Shown here piece by piece: positions 7,594-14,519 of a stretch of 14,519 nucleotides of DNA. Source of the stretch: Acetofilamentum sp. (GTDB taxonomy: Bacteria; Bacteroidota; Bacteroidia; Bacteroidales; JAADGE01); NCBI GenBank assembly GCA_020720705.1, contig DYOJ01000029.1, positions 1 through 14,519 of the forward strand. Direction: 5' to 3'. Under the pieces are notes generated by a model. It saw only the letters and a program-made list of their open reading frames with translations. It had not been told where the DNA came from and searched no databases. Every line of letters begins with the position of its first letter. The first letter of the stretch is position 1. The position numbers and the translations under genes are program-made.

Positions 7594-8034
7594 ATGACAA
7601 AAGTTTATTTCAGTCCTGAAAACGAAGCCTTTGAGGCACTTCTTAAAAACTTGTCTTCTTGCGAAGAAACCTTGGATATCTGTGTTTTCACACTCAGTGA
7701 TAATCGAATCACTGAGGCGTTGTTGAAACTGAAAGATGAAGGTGTAAAAGTCAGGATAATTACCGATAACGAAAAACGACATGACAAAGGTTCTGACATT
7801 CAATTTATTATAAGTAAAGGCATTGCAGTTAAAGCAGATTTGGGCGAAGCACACATGCACCACAAATTTGCAATAATTGACAATACTGTCAGTGTTACGG
7901 GAAGTTACAATTGGACAAGAAGTGCAGACGGGGTAAATTACGAAAATATCCTAATCACCGACGATTCCGATGTTGCTGTTGCTTACAAACGTGAGTTTGA
8001 CAAACTTTGGAAAAAATTTAAACGTTTAGTATAA
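7594..8034 (+). CDS. Small single-HKD phospholipase D/Nuc-like protein
   Basis: I start this gene at ATG 7594, giving 146 residues (MTKVYFSPENEAFEALL). Upstream codons in the frame run into the receptor gene and lie outside the conserved fold. One HKD motif is complete: H89, K91 and D96, followed by GSYNWT (103-108). This matches the short, single-motif Nuc/PLD6-like branch, whose members act as homodimers sharing one active site and cut nucleic acids or, in mitochondrial relatives, cardiolipin. No signal peptide or membrane segment is seen, so it is probably cytoplasmic, unlike secreted Nuc of enterobacteria. The 8-bp gap to the receptor gene and 5-bp gap to the reductase gene suggest co-translation. 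Substrate and role are unknown; nuclease is more likely than lipase given its size and cytoplasmic location. Confidence 0.85.
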   Translation: MTKVYFSPENEAFEALLKNLSSCEETLDICVFTLSDNRITEALLKLKDEGVKVRIITDNEKRHDKGSDIQFIISKGIAVKADLGEAHMHHKFAIIDNTVSVTGSYNWTRSADGVNYENILITDDSDVAVAYKREFDKLWKKFKRLV

Positions 8035-8039
8035 GTTTG

Positions 8040-8609
8040 ATGGCAACATTGGTGATAAATGCACATCCCTCAGCCGAGAGTTTTTGTTCGGCACTTGCAA
8101 AACGTTATGAAACCGGTGCAAAAAATGCCGGTGCAAAGGTAAATTTACTGAACATCAGAGAATTAGACTTTGATGCAACAATAGTTGATTCGTTCCACAA
8201 ACGTACCGAGCTTGAACCTGACTTGATAGCCGCCCAAAAGCTTATCACGGAAGCAAATCATCTCGTATTTGTTTATCCGAATTGGTGGGGAACATATCAG
8301 GCACTCCTAAAGGCGTTCTTCGACCGAGTTTTTATTTCGGGTTATGCGTTTAAGTATCAAAAAAACAAGTCTTTACCACAGAAATTATTGGTCGGTAAAT
8401 CCGCTCGACTTATCGTTACAATGGATACGCCTGTATGGTATTACAAAATGATTTTCAAACAACCCGGACACAATGCGGTTAAAAAATCAGTTCTTAAATT
8501 TTGCGGAATAAACCCCGTTAAAATATCAACACTCAGCCCGATAAAAGGCTCTACTCCCGAAAAACGAGAAAAATGGCTCAAAACGGTTGAACACTTGGGC
8601 GAAAATTAG
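8040..8609 (+). CDS. Flavodoxin-fold NAD(P)H oxidoreductase (NQO/KefF/MdaB-like)
   Basis: The 189-residue protein belongs to the flavodoxin-2 family, which uses FAD or FMN and NAD(P)H to reduce quinones and similar acceptors by two electrons. Visible landmarks are the N-terminal strand and phosphate loop ATLVINAHPSAESFCSAL (2-19), VFVYPNWWGTYQALLKAFFD (77-96), which forms the flavin and substrate pocket, and a second flavin region near 124-135 (LIVTMDTPVWYY). I chose ATG 8040; a TTG lies directly in front but ATG is the normal choice. No signal peptide is seen, so it is cytoplasmic. It is the last gene of the receptor/PLD run. A role in handling quinones or electrophiles in response to the upstream receptor, or in keeping a metal or flavin cofactor reduced, is inference. 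KefF-type potassium-efflux partnership is unlikely because no KefC is nearby. Confidence 0.9.
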   Translation: MATLVINAHPSAESFCSALAKRYETGAKNAGAKVNLLNIRELDFDATIVDSFHKRTELEPDLIAAQKLITEANHLVFVYPNWWGTYQALLKAFFDRVFISGYAFKYQKNKSLPQKLLVGKSARLIVTMDTPVWYYKMIFKQPGHNAVKKSVLKFCGINPVKISTLSPIKGSTPEKREKWLKTVEHLGEN

Positions 8610-8651
8610 TCTGATAATTTCATTGGGGACTCTTAATTTCCATTTGTTTAT

Positions 8652-8667
8652 ACATAAAACCGATACT
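8652..8667. repeat. Left copy of an imperfect 16-bp direct repeat flanking the RM gene
   Basis: ACATAAAACCGATACT here matches ACATAAATCCGATTCT at 11800-11815 at 14 of 16 positions. Each copy lies 20-25 bp before a start codon (8688 and 11841). It may be a target-site duplication, a recombination scar or a shared regulatory element. Confidence 0.4.
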
Positions 8668-8687
8668 CAAACATAAAACAATAAAAA

Positions 8688-11600
8688 ATGGACTTTGATA
8701 AAAAGTTTGAAAAACTTGGATTTGCAAAAAGTGATAATGAAAATACATTGATTTCTAATACCGAGTATAAAATCAAACTAAATATTGATAAATCGGACAT
8801 AAAGAAATCAACTATTGACTATGGAACTGATATAAAAATTTGGAATAAAACAACATCTAATTTTAAACAACCGGAAAATTTTGTTGTTTTAGAATGTGTA
8901 ATTCGGTTATTAAAAAAAGGTTATCCGGCAAATTGTATAGAATTAGAAAAAACTTGGAAATCCGGACACGGAACAAGCGGAAGATTGGATATTTTATTAA
9001 AAGACACAAAACGAAAAACTTATGCTTTAATAGAATGTAAAACTTGGGGCGAAGAATATGCAAAAGAACGAAATAATATGATTGAAGACGGTGGACAACT
9101 GTTTTCATACTTAGTGCAAGAAAAAGAAACCAAACTTTTAATATTATATTCTTCAAATTTTCAAAACGAAATAAAGTTTACAGCAGAGGCAATTGATTGT
9201 AACAGTTTAAAAGGTTCAAATAATCAGGAACTATTTGATAGTTGGGACAAATCATTTATTTTAGAGAGTATTTTTGCCGAAAATTCCACCTTATATTTTT
9301 CACAAAAACGAAATTTGCTAAAAAAAGACTTAAAAGAACTTGACCAAGAAACAGGTAGGGGGTTGTTCAATAGTTTTGCCGAAATTTTAAGACGTTATGC
9401 TATATCTGATAAATCAAATGCTTTTAATAAAATTTTTAATTTATTTGTTTGTAAAATATACGACGAAGATATTAAAAACTTTAACGAAGAACTTGATTTT
9501 CAATGGAAAATAAATGATAGTTTTGAAAATATAATTGAAAGATTATCAAATCTTTATCAAAAAGGTTTAAAAGATTATTTGCAAATTGAAATTCAATCGA
9601 AATTCTTTTTATCTGCTTTTGAATTTTATTTTATAGATATTTATAATTCAGAAACTTACAACAAAAATTATAGTATTATAAAAGAAATTGTTGAATTATT
9701 ACAAACATATCAAATCAAATATACTGCAAAGCACCAGTTTTTGGGAGATTTTTTTGAAGATTTGTTAAATACAGGTGTTAAACAGGAAGCAGGGCAATTT
9801 TTTACACCAACGCCACTTGCAAGATTTATATTAAAATCTATTCCAATCAATAAAATTATAACGAAAAAAATAGAAGATAAAAATCCGGAAATTTTACCAT
9901 ATATCATTGATTATGCATGCGGAGCAGGTCATTTTTTGACGGAGGCAATTGATGAAATTGAACAACATATAAATAATATAGAAGTAACCGACTTGGTTGG
10001 CAGAATACAGAAACATTTTTTGAGTATTAAAGAAAATTTCTTTTGGGCAAAAGAATTTGTTTATGGTATTGAAAAAGATTATCGTTTGGCAAAAACTACC
10101 AAAGTAGCTATGTTTTTATACGGTGATGGCGATGCAATTATTTTAAACGCCGATGGTTTAGATGACTTTTACACAAGTAAGGATTTTACAGGTGTTTTAA
10201 AAACAAATGCCCCAGCGAAAAAAATTGAAAAATTTGATATAATAGTTTCCAATCCGCCTTTTTCTATATCTAATTTTAAACAAGATTTAAAAAATGGAGA
10301 GAAAAATTTTTCATTTTATAAATATATTTCCCCTAAAAGTGCCGAAATTGAATGTTTATTCGTTGAACGAATAAACCATTTATTAGTAGAAAGCGGAATA
10401 GCAGGTATAATTTTACCATTAAGTATTTTAAACAATGAAAGCAAAATTTATACAGAAACAAGAAAAATGCTTTTACTTCACTTTAATATAATTGCAATTG
10501 TAGAGTTAAGAGATAAAACATTTAAACCAACGAATACGACAACTGTAAGTTTATTTTTGAAAAAGCGTAAAAAATCAAATATAAATTCTTGCTTTTTGGA
10601 AATATATGAATTTTGCAACAATCAAAACGATAATTCAATTTTAGCACAATTAATTATTGTTAAAACCTCTTTATTAGAAATTTTTAGAAAAAACAATCTA
10701 ACAGATTTAACGATACCGATTACAAACTTTGATGAATTTGAACTTAATAACGAATTAGTTTCAATTGCAGTTAATTATATGAATTACAATAATAAAACTG
10801 TTATTGCATATTCAGGTGAAAAGAAAGAACAAGAAGCATTTCTTGGTTACAGATACTCAAAAAGCAGAGGAAGAGACGGTTTTGAAATTTTAAAAAACGA
10901 TAACGGCAACATAGAAACCGCATTATTTGACGAAACCGATTTGATGAACAACAACAAAATAAATGCTCATATTCAAGCAAATTTTGAAAACCTGATTTTA
11001 TCAATACCCGAAACTTTACAAGATAATTTGTCTTATGTTTCTACCAATACACTTTTGCAAAAACAAAATTTCGTATTACACAATCCGTCTTCGTTTTTTA
11101 TATCTGATAATTATATTATTCAATCTAACAGTCAATTAGGCGATATAATTGATAATTACGAACTTAAACAATATCAACTTTCTGATTTAATTATAAACGG
11201 TGATTTAAAATACTTTGGGGGGTTGACTTACAATAAAAAAGCAGAAGTCCCGCGAAAAACCAACAAAAAGGTATTAACCGCAAGTAATTTAGATTTACAA
11301 ACCGGCAAATTAGATTTAACAACAAAACTAATTTATTTAGATGAAAATTATGAATTGCCAGAGGAATTAAATCCAAAAATAAACGATATAATTATTTCAA
11401 ATTCAAGTGGTAGTTTAAAACATTTGGGTAAAGTTGTTTATATCACAGAAGACCACAAAGATTGTGCTGTCGGTGGTTTTTTATCAATAATTAGATGCAA
11501 AGATGAAAAATTAGCTAAAGCATTATTTTACAGATTTTTGTCTTTTAGTTTCCGCAAACACATTGCAACATTAAGAGGACAAAACATAAATAATTTAGAT

Positions 11601-11726
11601 TTGGATAAAATAAAAAACTTTGATTTATATTTACCGACTGATTTAGAAAAATTCCATAAAGAAATAACTAAAAAAGAAACAGAATTACAACAGTTAAATG
11701 AAAAATTAAAAAAAATGAAAATTTAG
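8688..11726 (+). CDS. Single-chain restriction-modification enzyme (nuclease-N6 methylase-TRD)
   Basis: The 1012-residue protein combines three functions. An HsdR-N-like PD-(D/E)xK nuclease occupies about residues 60-165: D101 (GRLDILL), E116 and K118 (ALIECKTWG), and a QxxxY motif at Q137-Y141. A helical connector follows (about 190-345). The N6-adenine methylase spans about 346-770: QEAGQFFTPTPLARF (366-380), the SAM-binding motif DYACGAGHFL (408-417) and catalytic SNPPF (521-525), plus FLGYRYSKSRGRDG (718-731), typical of HsdM-type enzymes. One HsdS-like target recognition domain (about 830-985) ends in a coiled coil. There is no ATPase/translocase, so this resembles a type IIG enzyme and probably works without partners. 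Four sampled 60-base lines inside the gene contain 15-25% GC, against 38-50% in sampled lines of flanking genes, indicating recent acquisition. The target sequence cannot be predicted. Confidence 0.9.
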   Translation: MDFDKKFEKLGFAKSDNENTLISNTEYKIKLNIDKSDIKKSTIDYGTDIKIWNKTTSNFKQPENFVVLECVIRLLKKGYPANCIELEKTWKSGHGTSGRLDILLKDTKRKTYALIECKTWGEEYAKERNNMIEDGGQLFSYLVQEKETKLLILYSSNFQNEIKFTAEAIDCNSLKGSNNQELFDSWDKSFILESIFAENSTLYFSQKRNLLKKDLKELDQETGRGLFNSFAEILRRYAISDKSNAFNKIFNLFVCKIYDEDIKNFNEELDFQWKINDSFENIIERLSNLYQKGLKDYLQIEIQSKFFLSAFEFYFIDIYNSETYNKNYSIIKEIVELLQTYQIKYTAKHQFLGDFFEDLLNTGVKQEAGQFFTPTPLARFILKSIPINKIITKKIEDKNPEILPYIIDYACGAGHFLTEAIDEIEQHINNIEVTDLVGRIQKHFLSIKENFFWAKEFVYGIEKDYRLAKTTKVAMFLYGDGDAIILNADGLDDFYTSKDFTGVLKTNAPAKKIEKFDIIVSNPPFSISNFKQDLKNGEKNFSFYKYISPKSAEIECLFVERINHLLVESGIAGIILPLSILNNESKIYTETRKMLLLHFNIIAIVELRDKTFKPTNTTTVSLFLKKRKKSNINSCFLEIYEFCNNQNDNSILAQLIIVKTSLLEIFRKNNLTDLTIPITNFDEFELNNELVSIAVNYMNYNNKTVIAYSGEKKEQEAFLGYRYSKSRGRDGFEILKNDNGNIETALFDETDLMNNNKINAHIQANFENLILSIPETLQDNLSYVSTNTLLQKQNFVLHNPSSFFISDNYIIQSNSQLGDIIDNYELKQYQLSDLIINGDLKYFGGLTYNKKAEVPRKTNKKVLTASNLDLQTGKLDLTTKLIYLDENYELPEELNPKINDIIISNSSGSLKHLGKVVYITEDHKDCAVGGFLSIIRCKDEKLAKALFYRFLSFSFRKHIATLRGQNINNLDLDKIKNFDLYLPTDLEKFHKEITKKETELQQLNEKLKKMKI

Positions 11727-11799
11727 TGTTAGTTTTTTTTGATTCTAAAACAATGTCCAAAAACTTTTTTCAGAACTTTGAATAATATTTAATATAACA

Positions 11800-11815
11800 A
11801 CATAAATCCGATTCT
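11800..11815. repeat. Right copy of the imperfect 16-bp direct repeat
   Basis: ACATAAATCCGATTCT matches the left copy at 8652-8667 at 14 of 16 positions, both differences being A/T exchanges. The two copies bracket the restriction-modification gene and nothing else. Confidence 0.4.
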
Positions 11816-11840
11816 TTTCGTTATCAATGAAAAATTACCG

Positions 11841-13295
11841 ATGAAATTTTTTACAATTATTTTGATACTTTTCGCTGTGTCAATAGCACAGGCTCAATCA
11901 ATTACGGTTTTCGGAAATGCTAAAACGTATTCCGGAGATACTTTGAGATTGTTCGTGTATTCTGATTTTATTACAAAAACAAAAACTACGGTAACAGAAG
12001 CAATCGTTGAGCAAAACGGCGATTTTTCGTTCTCTGTTTCGGCACCTGCTCGTTCGACAATCCAATTGCGCATCAATCTGCAAGTATTTGAAGGCGTTTT
12101 GTATGCCGAACATGGAACTTCATACCAAATATCTTTACCCCAAAAAACAGAAATCAGGCAAGAAGATGCACTGAATCCTTATTTTAAACCGCAAGAGTTT
12201 TATATCAATGTGCTGAATGCTTCGGAACATGATATAAATACAAATTTGCGGCGTTACGAAAAAATGTACGCCTCAATGATTCCCGAACTTTTTGAGGGAT
12301 ATTCCGGACGTGTTAATTCTGCCAAAGCAGATGCTGCGATAAGTGCAGTGCAGGATTCTTTTGAGTTATTTGAAAACAAATTTTTAAAGGATTACATCTA
12401 TTATGACCTTGCACATTTGCGTTTTTTGGGTTATAAAAGAAACAAGCAAAAACTGTTTGAATCCTATTTTTCTGAGAATGAAGTCGTATTTGAAAATCCG
12501 GCATACAACAGAGCTGTTTTTGAAATATTCGGAAATTTTTTATTCGAACAAAAAACATTGAAACTTGATACCCAAATACGAAAACAAGTTGAGATAGAAA
12601 CTCTTGTAAATCAAGTTGCTGAAACATTAAAAACAAGAAACACGACTGTTGCTGAATTTGTATTGTTAGTAAATTTACACGAACGATTTTATATAGACAA
12701 TTTCCTGAAAGCTGACATTTTAAGTTATCTTAGGAAAAATATATCAAACATTAAAAATATTGAAAACAAGCATATTGCCCAAAATTTTATTTTGACTGCT
12801 TCTAAATTAATGGTAGGCAATCCTGTTCCGGATTTCACTCTAAAAGCTCATAATGAAACTTCGATGTTTGTTTCATCGTTTAGAGGTAAATTTTTATATC
12901 TCAATTTTTTCAACCCGGATTCCTATTCATGTATGCAAGATTTAAGTTTGTTGAAATCTCTTTATGACAAAAATACCGACCTCTTAGAAATCGTAACAGT
13001 TTGGACAGGCGGTTCTTATGATGACATGTTGAAATTTCGTACACAGAACGCTTGCAATTGGACGTTTTTATATGCAGATAAGAATGCTCAGATTTTTTCG
13101 GATTACAAAGTTGTAAGTTTTCCTACTTATTATTTGATACATCCCGAAGGAACATTGCAAATTTTACCGGCCCCCCGCCCGGGGTCTGACCAATTTGAAC
13201 CGATGTATTTTTATCATTATCGTGAATGGAAGCGAGAATTGATACGAAAAGCCCGGAACAACCCGACAAACAATAAATCTATCATAAACAATTGA
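11841..13295 (+). CDS. Exported thioredoxin-fold protein with SxxC in place of CxxC
   Basis: A signal peptide (residues 1-19, cut likely after AQA/AQ) sends this 484-residue protein across the inner membrane. An N-terminal beta-rich domain (about 20-105) resembles the domain that precedes TlpA-like redoxins in Bacteroidota. A helical middle region (about 130-320) follows, then a thioredoxin fold (about 324-470) starting at VGNPVPDFTLKAH. By alignment with FWASWCGPC the active site reads SYSC (361-364), so the nucleophilic Cys is replaced by Ser while C364 remains. The cis-proline P428 (VSFPTYYLI) is kept. The only other cysteine is C405. A normal dithiol oxidoreductase is therefore unlikely; a monothiol, a C364-C405 pair or a purely binding role are possible. 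A lipoprotein gene begins 25 bp downstream, probably in the same transcript. Confidence 0.85.
   Translation: MKFFTIILILFAVSIAQAQSITVFGNAKTYSGDTLRLFVYSDFITKTKTTVTEAIVEQNGDFSFSVSAPARSTIQLRINLQVFEGVLYAEHGTSYQISLPQKTEIRQEDALNPYFKPQEFYINVLNASEHDINTNLRRYEKMYASMIPELFEGYSGRVNSAKADAAISAVQDSFELFENKFLKDYIYYDLAHLRFLGYKRNKQKLFESYFSENEVVFENPAYNRAVFEIFGNFLFEQKTLKLDTQIRKQVEIETLVNQVAETLKTRNTTVAEFVLLVNLHERFYIDNFLKADILSYLRKNISNIKNIENKHIAQNFILTASKLMVGNPVPDFTLKAHNETSMFVSSFRGKFLYLNFFNPDSYSCMQDLSLLKSLYDKNTDLLEIVTVWTGGSYDDMLKFRTQNACNWTFLYADKNAQIFSDYKVVSFPTYYLIHPEGTLQILPAPRPGSDQFEPMYFYHYREWKRELIRKARNNPTNNKSIINN
13167..13184. other. Run of 18 consecutive G/C bases in an AT-rich gene
   Basis: CCGGCCCCCCGCCCGGGG is uninterrupted G/C inside the thioredoxin-fold gene and encodes part of LPAPRPGSDQF (442-452). 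CCCC and GGGG blocks could form a short hairpin. The frame is intact on both sides. Confidence 0.7.
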
Positions 13296-13320
13296 GTTTT
13301 TTAATATTAATTTTAACAAT

Positions 13321-14424
13321 ATGAATTTCAGACATATAGCATTATTGCTTGTTATCGGTAGTTTATTGTTTGCATGCAAACCTGAGATAAAATCTGACAC
13401 CAGAAATTTGGACACAAGCAATAACTCGTCCAAAATCCCGCAAACCGAAACACCATACACTGTAAAGGTTTCTCCTTCACAGTCAGCAAATTACCAACTC
13501 GGAGAGACCATAACTTTTACACTTATTCCGGTAGGTGAACGGAAACCGGATTCAGTACACATTTATTTGAATCGAAATTTTATATCGAAATTAAGCAACA
13601 GTGAACTTTCTTTCCTGTGGGACGGAACGCGAGGAAAAACAGGCAGTAACAAAGTGGAATTTGAAGTTTTTGAGCATGAAAAAAAGTTGATTGTTTCAAA
13701 AAATATCATAATCTACCCCGAAACTAAGCCCGAAAACTATACGTATCGTGTAAAAAAAGTTTATAAGCACGATGTAAACGCTTACACTCAAGGCTTGTTT
13801 TATCATGGCGGTTTTTTATATGAGGCCACCGGTTTAAAAGGTGAATCCACAGTGCGAAAGGTGAAATTTGAAACAGGTGAAGTTGTGCAAAGTTTTGCTA
13901 TTCCTACCGATATTTTTGGGGAAGGTATTGTATTGTTTGACGACAAAATTATTCAACTTAGTTGGGATTCGGGACGCGGTTTTGTTTACAGTTTTAACGA
14001 TTTTAAATTACTCGACGAATTTTCTTACTCCGGTGAAGGATGGGGAATCTGCACGGACGGCGACAAACTTTATATGTCAGACGGAAGTCCTGCTATTCGA
14101 ATTTTAGACCCTACAACATACTCGGAAACAGACCGTTTGGAAATTTATGACAACCAAGGTCCTGTAAAAAATCTTAACGAATTAGAATATATAGACGGTG
14201 AAATTTATGCAAATATTTACCAATACGAAAAAATTGCACGTATTGACCCGGCAACAGGAAAAGTTCTGGCGTATATTGATTTAGACGGAATATTACCCAT
14301 GAATGATTGGGTTGAAACTACCGATGTTTTGAACGGTATTGCGTATGACAAAACCGGAAAACGCTTGTTTGTTACCGGAAAACGCTGGCCCAAACTATTT
14401 GAAATCGAATTGATAAAAAAATAA
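13321..14424 (+). CDS. Glutaminyl-peptide cyclotransferase, plant/papaya type, lipoprotein
   Basis: Glutaminyl cyclase converts an N-terminal glutamine of proteins into pyroglutamate with loss of ammonia. The 367-residue protein begins with a lipoprotein signal ending in LLFAC, with C19 as the lipidated residue, so it should be processed by LspA and anchored in the inner or outer membrane facing the periplasm or outside. A low-complexity linker (20-45) and an Ig-like beta domain (about 46-135) precede a five-bladed beta-propeller of the Glu_cyclase_2 family (about 140-367). Recognisable blocks are YTQGLFYHGGFLYEATGLKG (155-174), GEGWGICTDGDKLYMSDGS (238-256), NELEYIDGEIYANIYQYEKI (286-305) and LNGIAYDKTGKRLFVTGKRW (337-356). 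Secreted Bacteroidota proteins often carry N-terminal Gln after signal cleavage, which gives a plausible substrate pool. It probably shares a transcript with the upstream redoxin-like gene. Confidence 0.93.
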   Translation: MNFRHIALLLVIGSLLFACKPEIKSDTRNLDTSNNSSKIPQTETPYTVKVSPSQSANYQLGETITFTLIPVGERKPDSVHIYLNRNFISKLSNSELSFLWDGTRGKTGSNKVEFEVFEHEKKLIVSKNIIIYPETKPENYTYRVKKVYKHDVNAYTQGLFYHGGFLYEATGLKGESTVRKVKFETGEVVQSFAIPTDIFGEGIVLFDDKIIQLSWDSGRGFVYSFNDFKLLDEFSYSGEGWGICTDGDKLYMSDGSPAIRILDPTTYSETDRLEIYDNQGPVKNLNELEYIDGEIYANIYQYEKIARIDPATGKVLAYIDLDGILPMNDWVETTDVLNGIAYDKTGKRLFVTGKRWPKLFEIELIKK

Positions 14425-14450
14425 CAGAACTTTTTGTTCCGAGATTTACT

Positions 14451-14481
14451 AAAAAATATCCTGACAGGATTTTTAATTTTT
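14451..14481 (+). terminator. Probable intrinsic terminator after glutaminyl cyclase gene
   Basis: ATCCTGACAGGAT (14458-14470) is an inverted repeat with at most a 5-base practical loop (ATCC/GGAT), flanked by an A run on the left and TTTTTAATTTTT on the right. The stem is short but A/T pairs extend it. Confidence 0.6.
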
Positions 14482-14519
14482 ATAAATATTATTGAGACCA
14501 CTCCGATAAGCCGCTTAGC

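Noticed and set aside
8603..8621. Small inverted repeat at the end of the reductase gene as a terminator
   Set aside because: GAAAATTA/TAATTTC forms only a weak A/T stem with a bulge and no T run follows.
8688..11726. BREX PglX or a type I HsdM subunit as the identity of the large methylase
   Set aside because: A fused N-terminal nuclease with D101, E116 and K118 and a fused recognition domain are visible, and no pglZ, brxC, hsdR or hsdS gene is present in the window.
11773..11780. GAACTTTG as a promoter element for the redoxin-like gene
   Set aside because: The TA of TAnnTTTG is GA here and there is no TTG at a suitable distance; the nearest TTG is about 31 bp upstream.
1..14519. CRISPR array, tRNA or rRNA genes, insertion sequences
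   Set aside because: No regularly spaced repeats of CRISPR size, no cloverleaf-like intergenic sequence and no transposase or integrase coding were seen; most gaps between genes are too short.

Overview
The window looks like chromosomal DNA of a low-GC member of the Bacteroidota, possibly Bacteroidales; genus cannot be resolved by eye. The clues are a Bacteroidota-type -7 promoter element (TATCTTTG, matching TAnnTTTG) in front of ileS, the order ileS - dksA-like - lspA that is familiar from that phylum, a DksA-like protein that has lost most zinc cysteines, and little sign of strong Shine-Dalgarno sequences. All nine genes that I accept are on the + strand. I see no rRNA, tRNA, CRISPR array, insertion sequence or integrase.

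Region 1 (1-4783) is housekeeping. A gene-free leader holds an 11-bp-periodic direct repeat array, a palindrome and the ileS promoter. It is followed by an IleRS2-type isoleucyl-tRNA synthetase with an altered HIGH motif (GIHH), then 4 bp later a TraR/DksA-like regulator, a strong intrinsic terminator, and lipoprotein signal peptidase lspA.

Region 2 (4784-8609) is a tight three-gene run with 8-bp and 5-bp gaps. It encodes a large membrane receptor (TM - extracytoplasmic domain - TM - HAMP - GAF - coiled coil - PAS - hemerythrin) with no recognisable output domain, a small single-HKD phospholipase-D/Nuc-like protein, and a flavodoxin-fold NAD(P)H oxidoreductase. An oxygen, NO or redox response is a reasonable inference. 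This and region 3 are the parts most worth following up.

Region 3 (8610-11840) is one very AT-rich gene for a 1012-residue single-chain restriction-modification enzyme (PD-(D/E)xK nuclease, N6-adenine methylase, one HsdS-like target recognition domain). Its base composition differs from its neighbours and it is flanked by a 14/16 imperfect direct repeat, so it is probably an acquired gene.

Region 4 (11841-14519) encodes two exported proteins: a thioredoxin-fold protein whose CxxC has become SxxC, and a lipoprotein of the plant/papaya-type glutaminyl cyclase family, followed by a probable terminator. The lipoprotein has a lipobox and is the kind of substrate that LspA, encoded in region 1, processes.
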